64,000 nucleotides of DNA, from NCBI GenBank assembly GCA_905178155.1, contig CAJINV010000009.1, forward strand, positions 682,001 to 746,000. The letters run 5' to 3'. The notes below the pieces were generated by a model, which was not told where the DNA came from, did not search any database, and saw only the letters and a list, made by a program, of their open reading frames with translations. The position numbers and the translations under genes were made by a program. Within the stretch, counting starts at the first letter, position 1; every line of letters begins with the position of its first letter. The DNA comes from Amoebophrya sp. A120 (Eukaryota; Sar; Dinophyceae; Syndiniales; Amoebophryaceae). This document shows, one piece after another, positions 21,092 to 33,661 of the stretch.

Positions 21092-24000
21092 ATGATGTCG
21101 TGGTTGTTCTCCTCCTCCTCCTCGGAGGAAAAGAATCCGAAACCGGAAAATCCGAACCCTTCGGAGGAGCATCAAAAAATTGCACCAGTGAAACCCGTTT
21201 CTCCGGTTGTTCCGATGACACAGTACGGCTACCTTGCCCCTCCGGCACTTCCTCTCTCCGCCACTGGCCGCCCAGCGCCACCCCAGCCGCAAATTTACTT
21301 TGCACGACACCGACGGAGGACTACACCACAATTCGCGACGAGGTACAGCAGAAATCCGGCGAAGCGAGCGACTTTAGCGAATTCCACGGAACAGACTCGC
21401 TCTCCGCGGGGGCCCGATGGCCGGCTGCACTTCGAGAAGAATATTGATAACGACGCAGAGCCAAAACGCGGGGCAGAAGTCGAAGATGAGCTTGAGCCCA
21501 GTTATGATCGAAATCCTGGCGGCGGCAAGAACGCGGATCGCATCCGCATGCAGAACCTCCAGGATCTGGTCGCCTACACCGAGAACAAAAAGCCGCTGGA
21601 ATTCTATTCCACCATCTCGGCTGCGCAGTATTCGCAGGCACCAGAAGTTCGTGGAGGCATCAAGCCCTTGGACCTAGACATCCTGGGACATGTGGTCCCG
21701 GATACGAGCGTCACCGGCGGGTCAGGCTCGATGAAGCAGCGGAGAACCAAAAACTTCCCTCGCGAGGCCGCGGCAGGAGCCGCAGCATCTTTATCTCCCG
21801 AACGCGGAGCTGTTGCGGACCTTGGTCCAGGAAGAGCTACTTCGCTCACGAATTATGGAGCGACCGATATTTTCTCCAAAAGAAATCAGAATGAAGACCA
21901 AGACGGCACCAGATCACCAGTTGCCGACTCCTCCGTCTCTCCAACCAGATCGAGCCCGCCAGTGTCGTTCTCGGGTCGAGGGGTGGCGTCGCCGAAAAGC
22001 TACCGGGGCTTGAATTTCACAGGACGTGAGTCGGCTTTTGCGGAGAGCCATCAAGACACCAGGATTTCCTCCAGGGGACAGAATGATAATGAATCGTCAA
22101 GCAGAACCGGAACTACAGGGTGGGATCGCTCCCTCCAGGATCAAATTCGGCGGCTCAACGCACGGCACGGGGAGGAGCCGTCGAATACAGCAGCAGCAGC
22201 AGCAGATCAACTGCAACGGGAATTCAGCCCTTTTCGGCCACCACAGCGAGGTGCCTATCATCCACCGTCTTTGTCGCTGCCGTACCCGCGCACCGCCTTC
22301 GCGCAGAACAATCGAAATGCGCAGAACCCAGAGTTTTCCTTTTCGTTCAATTCAGCCAGATCTTCAGGCGGTTCGCGTTCGGCAAGGACGACCTCGCAGC
22401 AGAACTCGACGAGGGTGGTCGACCCCAGCTTCTATTGCGTGGATTCATTCACTGCCGTGACAACGCCCGCGACAGCATCTAGCGCCGTCGTGTCTGCCAC
22501 GAGCCGTCTTCTTGGAGGTTTCGCCGGCTGTGACTACCAGCAACCAGACACAAGTGGGTCACTTTTGTTCTATTCGCCCAATAACCGGAGCGGAGCGAGA
22601 GACGGATCATACAGTGATTACCGTGCTGCGAAGATTACTGCAGGACCAGTCGACGTTCACCAGCCCAAGTACGCATCGAACTCGCTTCAATTCGATTTTC
22701 CTATGTTTTCCGTACCAACGCCGGGCGCAAGCAGCTGCACAAATAATTTGGTTACTCCAGTTTCAGCTCCTGCGCGTATGCCCGGCACATTGCCATGGAG
22801 CTTGCCAGACTCCGGCTTTGCAGGAGCTCGCCCGCAAGTTTCAAATTTTGTCACGCAAGAGCCAGAGCAAACGCCCATATCCGCCCCGGCGCGTGTTACG
22901 GTGCCTTCTTCTGATCTCCGGTTTTCTCGCGGAGTGAAAGCGGCAGCTGTAGCAGCGAAAGCGCTCCAAGACGAACAGCAAGAAAGTTTGCTGCTGCAAT
23001 TCCATTCCGTCGACCAAGGATACGAAGTGCAACAAAGCCGCGAAGGGATTAGCAGTCGCGGCGACCACCTCGTCCCTGAGCAAAAAGGCCGTGTGCTGCA
23101 GGATATCGCGTCCCTGTCTCCATCAGTTTGCGCGGACAAGATACAACCGAGATCCCCTAAGCCGGGCTCGGCGAAAAAGCTTCACGCGGAGCTTCTTGCT
23201 TCTCTCAAAAATATCGCAGGAGCCGCTGAAGAATTGGATCTGCTGCAAAGCAGCGTCCTGACGAATCTGGAACGCGAAATCTCCTTCCGCCACGGCAGCA
23301 GTGCCCTCGACGATTTTCTACTACATGAGGACCCCTCAAAACTCAGCCCAATCACCGCGATTCCGCCCGACGAAAGTGCCACCAACGAAGAATTCACGCC
23401 CCTGACCGGAGGAGCGTCAGCGCCAGCTGGAGCAGCAGGAGCAGCTGTGGCGTCGTTCAATACCTATGGTCCTGCCCCGGGGGCTGTACTCGGAGAGGCA
23501 GCACCTGCTGCACCAAAGGTACAAGGGAACGAACAAGCTGGGCCGGCCGATCTGAAAGACGTACGGAATGAGGCTGCTCATCGCGGAACAGGAAACAGCA
23601 GGTCAATTGTTGATGGAAACAAGCGAGGAGCTGGTCGCCTGGAGCTGCGCGGAGGTGACAAAGGCAAACAAGAAGATGATCCGTTTGCAACAAAACAGAT
23701 CATTGACGCGGCGGAGTTGCGGGCCCGTCTTCGCGAGCAAAGTGCAGCGTCGCAGGCCTCTGGCGTGGCCAGCGGTTCTGCAGCTTCTCCCTCTACGGCG
23801 CAACCTGTCACTCATGACCCGAACAAGACCGAATTAGCTACACAGCGGGGTCGCGAGGACCAGTCGACAATTTTGTCGACGCAAATTCAGTCTGAGCCGC
23901 CGACGAGGATTGCTGAGGGCGGAGCGCTACAGCTGCAAAGGCGACGAGGAAGTGAAGATCAGGCACAACAGGAAGAGTGTCGCGATGTCGAAGAGGTGCA

Positions 24001-26191
24001 GCGAGAAATTATCCAGCGAAAGTATCCTGAGTAAAAACGTACCCACACCATAGTCAAGATGGGGAATCGGCTAGACAAATCCACAAGTTTTGGCTGTTTT
24101 GCATGACAGATTTGGACTCGTATTGTAGTGCTGTTTGAGCTAGCTCAGGAGCATCACAGAACTAGCATACCATGCTGATTGGAGCATGACAAATTGCAAA
24201 ACATGACTATAAAATGCTTCTCATGGGGCTCCGCATGACAAACATTTTCAGCATGCAGATTTGCATTACAGCTATGGGGTGGGTACGTTTTTACTCAGGA
24301 TAGAAAGCAGCAGCTCATCAGCAAAGCGGAGGAGGAGCTCAGGGCGATCGAACTGCTGTACGAACACCTCCTGCACCGACAGCCATCAAAACCGCCTTCT
24401 AGTCAAGCAGCCGGAGAAGTAGCCTCCAAGCCTGTGTCAACCAACAAGGGCAGCGAAGCAAGCACTGCTTTTGCACTGAAACACGAAACGCGAAATATTA
24501 AAAGCGACTACACTACAGACACCGCAGCTAGTACTTCGCCACTTATCGAGGAGAAGCACCGCGCGGTCTCGCCTCTGCTGGCTGCGATAGTGGACAGAAT
24601 GGTAAAAACAAGGGATGAGCAGGGAGGAAGTTCAGCATCGTCTTCGAAGGTCGGTAACGGAAGCCGAGAAAAAACCGGAAACCTCGCGCACGACTTCGCA
24701 TTTCATTTACTGCAGAAGCGCGCAGAAAAAATCGCATCGCTCTCACCGCGCGGGCGAGTGTCGGGCTCCTCGGATGGGACGAAAACGAAAAACAAAAAGC
24801 CGAATCCAGCTGCCGAGCAGCAAGCTTCCTTCGCGGAGTGGCAGCGGTCGTGGTTAGAAAAGCGCGAGGAAAAGTTGCAGTTTCTGAAAGAACTACAGCA
24901 TGACGAGACAATTCACAAGCACGCGGGCCACGGATTCTACGTCACGCCACAGTCGGAACGGATTTTGGCGGAAAAGGAAGATCGGATAAGAACCACGGTA
25001 GCCGAACCAGCCACAGAGCAGGATATGAACGCTGAGCCTCTTGAAGGGTACAAGTCTCCCGTGAAGGATCACGCTCATGTGAGTGCAAAGTACTGGGCGA
25101 AGCGGCAGCACGACGTGCACAGCGCGAAAAAAGTCGTGGGGCGGCTGAAGACTTTGAGGAATAACCGGAAAAACAATCAGAACAACCTCGGATCTACAGC
25201 AGGCCGGGTTTTGAACCTAACAGAGAAGGAAATCCGGGATGAGGAGAAGCACCCAAAATACAAAGCCAAAGACGGAGGCCCCATCAACGAAGCGCTTCTG
25301 CGGCTCGCGCAACCGCGGAAGGTGGAGCCCGGGCTGCAGGAACTGGAAAAACACAGCGAAGTGGAGCTCCGCGCGCGCACCGCCGCGCGCAAGCTGCTCG
25401 AGAAGAAGACGAACGTGAGTGATCGCGTCTCCGAACTCTACCAGCTTGGCGTGCAGCGGGTTTCGTCGAGTTCGTCTGGACCCGATGGTCCACCGGGGAA
25501 TAAAACTGCACCAACAAAGAGCGCGCAGCCGGCCCCTTCGACGTCGTCTTCCAAGATGAACTTGAATTCGATGAAAATTCTGCAAGCGGTGGCAGCGAGA
25601 AAGAAGCAAGCCCAGGAAGAGCTATTGCTTCAGCAATCAGTGCTTGAAGCAGAAGTTGCGTCAAAGAACCGCGTTCCGGAAATTCGAAACAAAACTGGAG
25701 TGGAGTCGAGTGCAGCGAGTACCACGGCCGACAGAAATCCGCCGAGCAGCCGAGAAGTTCCCGGACCAAAAGATGAAGGCGAAGCATCACCATCAACGGT
25801 TTTTGAAAAAACTGCAGAAAAGATGAAGGGTGAGAGTGGACCTTCAGCTGCACCACATCAGCAGCGTGGTTCAGAACAAAAAGTAAAGAAGCTGCAAGAC
25901 GTTCCTGCCGGCGCAGTGGCGGTTGTGGTTGATGCGTCCGACGCTGAGGGGAAGCCAAAGTCTGACGCGTCTGAAACTGCAAGTAGCAGATCGTCGAAAG
26001 GTCGCAAGAAACTACCGACGCCGCGGAGCATTCAAGCGATGGCGCGGATGCACCAAGTCGCAGAGGAGTGGAAGCGTCGGCGTGAGGAGAAGCATTTGCA
26101 GGCCAAGTTGCAGCGGGAGGAGGAACTACTGAAGGAATGCACCTTTGCACCAACTTTGCACTCCAAGAACTCCTGGAAACGCGCCACCTGA
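21092..26191 (+). CDS. large disordered/coiled-coil protein, 1604 aa, unknown
   Basis: Exons 21092-24022 and 24308-26191 join in frame when the introner at 24023-24302 and one duplication copy are removed, giving EIIQRK-QQLISKAEEELRAIELL across a continuous helix. The N-terminal 750 residues are Ser/Pro/Gly/Arg-rich and probably disordered. The C-terminal half is charged and helical, with several Lys/Glu coiled-coil segments. It ends in EELLKECTFAPTLHSKNSW, the ECTFxP-type motif common at the ends of protist cytoskeletal and ciliary coiled-coil proteins. A cytoskeletal or basal-body role is therefore possible (inference). Start ATG-ATG at 21092. No enzymatic motif. Confidence 0.8.
24023..24302. 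mobile_element. introner (family V), 280 bp
   Basis: TATCC to GGATA flanked by perfect GAAAG duplications (24018-24022 and 24303-24307). The terminal inverted repeats are about 31 bp with one mismatch, at 24023-24053 and 24272-24302 (core GAGTAAAAACGTACCCAC). Three internal GCATGACA copies lie near 24101, 24184 and 24233. Exact removal restores the frame. Because the duplication begins and ends with G, a canonical GT-AG intron (24022-24303) that keeps one extra codon is also possible. Confidence 0.92.
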
Positions 26192-27217
26192 GCCGGACGT
26201 GCGGGTTGGTCTTTTCGAATAAAGTTACGCTCTTGATTCCAAGCCGTAGGATCTCCGCAGGCTCTATAGCTCGGACACTGCTTCCGCTTCTCACAACCAA
26301 CACGAGTACGTACTTGGAGTTTTTGCAGCGCGTTTTCGGTTTTGAGTCGCCGACCTTCGCAAGAACCCCTCGCACCTCAAAACCATTCCAAGAATGGAGT
26401 GCTGTTTCGCACTGCTGGGGACGTACGGAAAAGATCATGCACTCGGGAGGTCTGCTTCGTCCTAGACAAATGATGAGCACAACCACGACGAGACCAGGAA
26501 TTTGATTTGGAATTATGTTTATGATGGAGGTCAAGTAAGCTCCCGCCGCCGCTGCGTAGGCAGCGAGTCAAATCATTCAACATCTCGTCATGTGTTCGAC
26601 TACTCTACTGCCCCTATTAATGAGCGATCAACTGTTGTGTGAAAGTAGCATGCTGACTTCATGGAAAACCAGCACAGGCAGAGTACATCAGCATCGCAAC
26701 TACGCTGTCGGTTCATTGTTATGCTCAATCTTGTGAATGTGTATGTGATGTGGCCTGCAGGAGCATCAGCATCACTCAACAATTGCAAACGAAGATCCAG
26801 AAAATTACTCACCAAGAAGAAAATTGGCACGCCAACTACGTATGCCAGAGCAAGCAAGAACTTTAGTAGATTGGAGCGACGAGAGTTGTTCTAGTAGAAG
26901 CACTCTGGTTCTTTGATTCACACAGGACCTCAAACTTCCTATAACTTCCTCAAGATTTCCCCCTGATGAACTATCTCCACACCCTAGCTACCCCTAGATT
27001 TTTACCCCATGAAAGTTGTTTCGCTCCTCTATCATGATGTCCTTACGTAGTGAAAATTATATTCACGGAGTTTATTTGAAACGAGTCAAAGAAGTTCGCT
27101 TTATCAATTTGTATCTGAGAAAAAACAAAAAGACATCTTCCTTCGCTTCCACCTAGTCTCACTTTCAAGACAAATATACATTGAACCTTCTTGGTGCAGC
27201 TGGTGGACCTGGACAAG
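26192..27217. other. intergenic region upstream of the Sec16-like gene
   Basis: A CAG acceptor-like site (27197-27199) lies 18 bp before ATG 27218 and just after an in-frame stop at 27182-27184. It could be a spliced-leader trans-splice site or the 3' end of an unrecognised upstream intron. No exon of a Sec16 central domain was found here. Confidence 0.35.
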
Positions 27218-30200
27218 ATGTGGCCGTTTCGCAGGGGAAACAAGGAGGACGGTGGGGGGAAGAAGGCGTGGAAGGCCATATGGATTGCAAAAGTGTCTGG
27301 GTCTGGAAGATTGCAACTTGTCGTGCTAAATCCGAATCATGCAAAAATCTGTGTTGCATGATTACCAAAAGAGGTCCACTTTTGAACAAGTTTAAAGGCA
27401 GTTTCTCATGCAGAATAGGCATAAAAGAGACCTCACAGCCTCTGTCATGCTAGGTCCCGCATTCCAAACCTCAAGGGTCATGGAAAACCTGCATGACTGC
27501 CCCCTTCATCCTAAGTGCCATCAGCCATGGTATCTGGAAAACCTGCATGACAAGTTCACATTCTTCCAGACCCAGACATTTTTACATTTGATAGGCCAAG
27601 CTGGACGACAATCCAATGACCATGTACTACAACAAGGAGTTGAAATGCTGGGTCGAAAAGGGCAAGGAGGAGGAAATGCGAAAGAAACTGGAGCAGACCG
27701 CCGCCCCGCCGCCGACGGCTGCACAGCTAAGGGTGCCACCAGGCGGCGGTCCGCCGGGCGCGGGCAGCTCAAGAGTAGACGATGCAAGAGACGACGATGA
27801 CGATATCCTGGGAAAAATGCTCCGCGCCCCAACCCGGTCTCTGCCCGGCCGCGCCGGCGCGAGTCAGGCGAGCCGCCGAACGACACAGGGAGGCATTGGA
27901 GGCGGCCTCATCCCGGGGATCCCGGGCGCGAATCACATCAGCATGCCGAGCCTGATTCCCACGCCCGGGTCCCTATCCGCGGGAGGATCGCAGCCGGTAT
28001 TTGATAGTCTTTTGCTCATGTACATGCTTGTTTTTTTTCCCCATTTCTCCGCTTCTCAGCTTGCTGGTACCAAGCAAGATCGCGTTGATGCAAATGAATA
28101 GCAAGAATTAACCAAACTCCACACACAGGATCTGCACGCGGGCAACGATATACTTCCCGCAGCAACCGGCGGTCCTTCAATACCAACGCCCGTGCCTGTC
28201 CAGCCCTCGGTGTCGGACCCGACCCAAACGGCAGGAGCAGCCCGGCCCGCCGTTGGGGGTGGGCGCAGCTGGCAGGACGACGAGGACGAGGATGAAGACC
28301 TGCTAGGCTTGAAAGTCACGAAGAAAAAGGACACGCCGCGCCTAGTCGTCACGCCGCCGGTCACGCACGCAGAACCACGTGCACAAGAGCAAGGGCTCGC
28401 TCCGCCGCTAGAAACGACTTCTGCAGCTGCAACTTCACAATCACACGAAGTAAATCAGTACAAGCCTGCAGCTTTGCCGCCCACGGTGTCCCCCAGTCCA
28501 TCGGAGCAAGAAATGCAGACCAACAATGCGGACCCATTCGGCTCCTTTGGCGGGCAAAGTCCCAGCGGTGGAAAGACCGCGGGAGAACAAACTCCTCCTG
28601 GATACGAGGCCTACACCGCTGGTGCAGCAGCTTCTTCGTTCGCAGATTCATCGCAACAAGAACAGGGTCACGTGTTACCCGCAGCGGGGCACTTTCCACC
28701 ACAGCCTGTGATGAATGACCTGTTCGATCCACCGGCGCCAACCGTAGGTGTCACGACATCATACGACGGCAACATACCACAAACTGCTGAACAAGTTCCA
28801 ACTTCCCAGTTCCGGCCTCCACCGCGTGACCACCGCGACGATCTGCAATCAGCACCTGACGCATTGCAGGATCCACCAGCACAGCGATCTTCTTATGAGG
28901 AAGGCTATGAAAACCTGCAGGAGCATTCAGAACAGGTTGCGGGGCGGGCGGAACAGCTGGAGCCGATAACATTTGGACCACCTCCTGCGCAGTCAACTAC
29001 GGAAGGTGAAGAGGAGGACGGGGATCCTCTTGAGCACGACCAGACTGCTGCAGCCCCCGTACAAGGAGAGCAAATTATACAAGACGACCCACACGACTCT
29101 GACTCAGCACGACCAAGCGAGGCGGCGTTTTCCGCGAGACGAGTTCCGCCCCCCGACGGCTATGCCTCCTCCAGCACCTCCGGGGCAGCAAAGTCAAAAT
29201 CTCGATCACCAGCAGAGATGAAGCCCTCGGACATCGAGCTAACGCAGGACGGCGAGAATTTTTTGGCTGATGTCGGCGATGACGAGATCGATAAGTACAC
29301 CGTGGACGAGAACCACGAAGTGCGATTACGCGCCGCAACGGAGCCCACGGGGGCAGCTTCTGGATCGCACGGAGAACAAACGTCAGCACAGCAAGCGATG
29401 CAGCAACCGATTTCGATCTCGGTCACAGGCCTTGAGCACCAAATCATACATCCCTCGTCCAGTGGTAGCTCCTCGTCCTCTGCTCTGTTAAACAACAACG
29501 ACCAGCACAACAACATCGTTCCAAACAGGGGAGGACAGAATGTCCTCGACTTCACCGATCTGGACATCACAGCGTCCAATTACGGCTCGAAAAAGTCCAC
29601 CAGTTCCAAGCTGAACCAGTTGGAAGCGATTCCTGACGACGAACTGGAGGAAAGGGTGAAGTCCCTTCTCGCGGAGGACCGGAGTCGTGACGGCACTATG
29701 TTGTGCAAAAGTATCGTACTCGTACTAATTGCAAATGCGCATGACAAATCTGCCTTCTAAGGTAAAACAGCATTACAAATCCCATTTTTCTTCTTGCCAA
29801 AATTTGTAATGCAATTTATACTAGTACGATACTTTTGCAATGCATAGGCACCGATCACAAACAAAATCTGTACCAGAAGCAAAACGCACTCCACACCTAC
29901 AGCAGTTCGGTGTACTACAAACCCGGAGGAGGTGGTGGAGCTACTGGTGGGTTGAACAGCGCCACCCTCGCGTCCGGCGTGATTAATATAAATAACGTCC
30001 CGGGCTCGCTCACGTTGAACCAGGACCACCTCAGCGACTTGCTCCGCGCGCCGCCAAACACCACCGATCTGGCTTCGATCAACTACAATTCCAAGAATTT
30101 ACTCTCCTCAGCTTCCGGAGCGGGAAATGCGACTTCATCCTCAGCCGTGCTCGAGGCGGGAAGAGATGGCGCCGTCGAAGGAGGCATCGTCTCGAGCAAT

Positions 30201-32588
30201 TCCGCAGTCGTGACGAACGAAGAGCTTATGGCTGGTATGATCAGCAAGATGGGCGCCAACGTTGCCAGTGTGAACAACATGGACGGTATGAAACTGCTCG
30301 AAGCCTTCGACGAAGCAACCCGGAAGCTGGAAACGCTTTCGATCTGCAGCGACCCAATACCGGACCAGAGTCCGCTGCTGGAATCGCCAGACATGGACGA
30401 TGATGAGGTATGTTGATTCTTGTGCCGCGTTCGTGCGTCTTAGGCGTGCTAAGTTGTTAGTAGTAAAAATCTTCTTCTGTGACAATGTAGTTCAAGAAGG
30501 CATGATAATTGCCATTGGCTGTAGCTCGTTTATGTCGACGACGTCCCTTTTCGATTCCCGGACGAGGACAACTAGTATACGTTGTATAACAGCCTTCCAG
30601 CAGCAGCACCACTCGAAGGAATTTGGCTATTTCACCTCGAAAATAAAGTAGGAGTTTCAATAAACGTGATTTCAGCTCCCGCCCGACCACGACTGGTTGG
30701 CTCAGGCGGACCACCCCGACCCAGATTTGCTCGACGACGACGCGAACGATGGGTATTCCGACGGGGACTCGGTCCTGTCCGAAGCGGAGTACCTCGGCCA
30801 GGAGCAAACCGACCCGCGGCAGTATTTGAATTCGGTAGACCTGCAGGAGCTGCAGCGCGCGCTGAAGAAGGCCTGCCAGCTCCTGCACAAGAAGGACGCG
30901 CAAATCCTCGAACTCCAAACGTACACGAAGCAACTCTGCGAGAAGTTTGAGAAGCAGCAGCAGGACGTGATGAGCCTGCTAGAGAAAAACGTGGAAAAGG
31001 AGCGAAACTTGCTACAGCAAGTTCAGGAGCAGGAGCAAAAGTTTCGGGACCGCGTGCAAAAATTCCAGGCGGAAGCCGCGGAGCTGCGGAAGGAGCTCTA
31101 CGTCCACGACGAAGCAGCCTACAAGGACGACGCTGCACTGCTCTCCGGAATCGAGAAAAGCTCCGCCTCTGGCTCGGGAATGGAAGACGATGATCAGCTT
31201 GTTGCGGATGGGGAGGAAAGAAAAGACGAGACGAGGAGAGCAGGGGCCGTTACTAGTCAGGTACGTGAGAACTTCATCTTTTTTTCGTCGTAGCATGAGC
31301 ATGACAGTGCGCAGCACCAGCTGCGTCCTAGGTACACTCGCCAGAAAGGATTTTTTCGCCGAAGATTTGCGCTCCCTCTCCTTTTCGAAAACAAAATCAA
31401 AACTGTACTCTCAATGCTCCTCCTCGACGTCATGATCGAATTGTTGAGCTGCAAGATATGCTATACTGTGTGACACTAACCTCTCAACCGAACAGACCGA
31501 CGCTCCACCTTCGTTATCAACAAACGCCGTTCAATTGTCCGCCAAGGAACAGGAGCAGTTGGATCGCTTACTCTTGTTCGTCAGCAAGGCCAATCTGCAA
31601 GAGGCCAAGAAACTGCACCGCACGGTAGACCTGCTGTCCTGTTACGGGGACAAACTCGGATTCGAACCGCTGGTGCTACAGATCCTCACCTCCTGGTGCC
31701 AATTCGTCGGGCCGTTCAGAAAAATGAAAGCCTTCTTCGTGGACTTTGGCTGCGTCGAAGCGTGTTGGGAAACCATGGACAAGTTCAGGTACTACACAAT
31801 AAACATTCTGATTTTGTCCATGACCATGACAATGACAAGACCAAGAGCTCTGGACATGATATTTTTCTGCCCGTACTTTTCAAGCGTTGCGGCTACGCTG
31901 CCGAAGACTCTTGTTTGCCACCAACTTTTAAACGCTAAGATCCACTCAACACCTACTCTGTTGTTTTCTCAGGTCCAACACTTTGATTGTCGGTCTTTGT
32001 CTGGAAGTTCTGTGGCATTTGAGCTATGGTCAGGAGGGACAAGCCCGGTTTCCGACGCAGCCCGTGGAGCGGTTACTGCAGATAGGGTTTCGCTACGTTG
32101 TTGACAAAGAGGTAAACAAAGAGCAGGCGCCAGGGCAGGCACCGTCACAAGACACTGAGAAGATCCACCAAGTAGACGAGACGGCTACGCAACACGCTAC
32201 CTCCCCGCAGATCGATGCTGCCGATCTCGCGCGCATCTGCAAGGCCGTTGTTGGCACCCTGGCGAACCTCCTGCAGGCCGGCGACATGGCTCTACTGTCG
32301 ACGTTTTTGGAACACGGAGGGATTTCGTTTCTCGAAAAAGTACTACAGCTGATCAAGGCTGCGGACTTCCTGCGTGCGGGGGGACACCATGGGAAGAGCA
32401 AAGTCATCGCCGAACAGGTTCAGACGATCACCCAGAGCGCGTTCCACTGTCTCTACCTGGTCTCATTACCAGTGCAGCTCCGGCTCCTCGTCATACAGCA
32501 GAACGGGCCCTCGCTGGTGCAAGGCAGAGCCGAAAAGTGGGCTTCGTGGTGCGCCGAGCTTTACCGGGCGACGACAAGAAGTGTATAG
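27218..32588 (+). CDS. Sec16-like motif protein with coiled coil and C-terminal helical domain, 1358 aa
   Basis: Exons are 27218-27278, 27599-27996, 28129-29696, 29852-30407, 30676-31260, 31496-31788 and 31973-32588. They sum to 4077 nt in one frame. The first 45 residues (MWPFRRGNKEDGGGKK, then AWKAKLDDNPMTMYYNKELK and CWVEKGKEEE) match the conserved C-terminal module of the COPII scaffold Sec16 (WF.W..., KAKLG, YYDEKLKRWV). A long Pro/Gln/Asp-rich region follows, then a coiled coil (residues about 900-995) and an alpha-helical, Arm-like C-terminal domain (about 1065-1358). Two introns are introners (27279, 29697) and the rest are GT-AG. The start is the least certain part, and upstream exons may be missing. 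A role at ER exit sites is inference from the motif. Confidence 0.75.
27279..27593. mobile_element. introner (family IV) in the Sec16-like gene, 315 bp
   Basis: TATGG to TGATA flanked by perfect GGCCA duplications (27274-27278 and 27594-27598). The terminal repeats share the core GTCTGGGTCTGGAAGA with the element at 35225-35482. Exact removal joins KAWKA-KLDDNP inside the Sec16-like motif, strong independent evidence for the splice. One register gives GC-AG ends. Internal GCATGACA and TGTCATGC motifs are present. Confidence 0.92.
29697..29846. mobile_element. introner (family VI) in the Sec16-like gene, 150 bp
   Basis: TATGT to GCATA flanked by perfect GGCAC duplications (29692-29696 and 29847-29851). 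The inverted repeats share GCAAAAGTATCGTACT. Exact removal gives the in-frame junction SRDGT-DHKQNLYQK. A GC-AG register exists. GCATGACA lies at 29739. No second copy of this family is in the window. Confidence 0.9.
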
Positions 32589-33661
32589 GATCTTCGAAGT
32601 ACGCAGCTCATCTTCCGGCCGACGACGAGAAGCAGATCGACCCGGCGTACACGAGTTGAGGCATTGTCGTCGGTCATGTTTGAATACTTACGGCGACAAA
32701 ACAGTGCTCGTCCAGCGCCGCTGGTGCCTTCGAGCACGACCACCGGCGCGGCTGTTCATTTTAATCAGCCCGAATGAACACGAAAAGGACTTTTCAGGGT
32801 GCTGATGTATTCTTGTTGATTCAAAATCACAAGAACATAAACATTGACAAACGAAATAAACGACACTGAGAACTCTCTGAAACGAAGCGACCCTATGGCT
32901 ATCAAGAAGTTGTCAGATTTCTCGCTGCTCGTTGTAGCGAAGTGGTTGTATCAAATATCACGACGAAATCGACGCTTGTTTCGACATGTTGAAGCACAAC
33001 TATGAAAGTACCCATGTTTATGCTTTTTTTTCGCTCGGCCTCGGTCAGACGACAACGAACTAGCTACCGGCCGTTCCTCATCTAAAGGTAAAGATAGACA
33101 ACATTCCGTACTCTCCCGGTTTTCATGTTCGGTTTTGCTTTATGACGTATTGGTTTTGGTATGGCTGCGCGCAGCATACTGCTGTCGGTGCGGCCAGGCA
33201 TTCGCTTATTTTTTTTGAAGGATTGCGTTCTACACCCGTGACCACGAAGTGTCTTTTTTTCTCGTGTGCTGTTGAATAGCTCTGTTTTGGTTTTCTTTGC
33301 AACTAGCAATTTCCATATCATTTTTTTTCAGTTCTACTTATTGGTGAAATCTGATTTCGGTTCCCTGTTGGTATATTTTTGCTGCATGATTCGGTGTGAT
33401 CATTATCTTATGTGGTGACCGTACTATACGCTCTGCGAGTGCTTCTAGTGCGAGCTGTTATGCATATGCTTATGTTCTTGTACTTCTATCCGTACTGTAA
33501 TAATCCTCGATACACTTCTTGCAGTCGTGCTTGGTGGCGTGGATGACGCCTTGACTCTTGCTCTTCTGATCTGCCGTTGCTGCCCGTAATTGATTTTTTT
33601 CTGTATCTTCCGCTTGCTGTCGTTAAGTCTGCGCATGAGCTAACTTTATTCCACCCCGAAA
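32589..33661. other. intergenic region, nothing recognised
   Basis: T-rich in its right half. Only short random frames were found, with no repeats or RNA genes. Confidence 0.4.

Noticed and set aside
25284-26534. 416-codon minus-strand open frame
   Set aside because: It mostly lies antisense to the charged 3' half of the 21092-26191 gene. Biased codon composition there keeps the opposite strand open.
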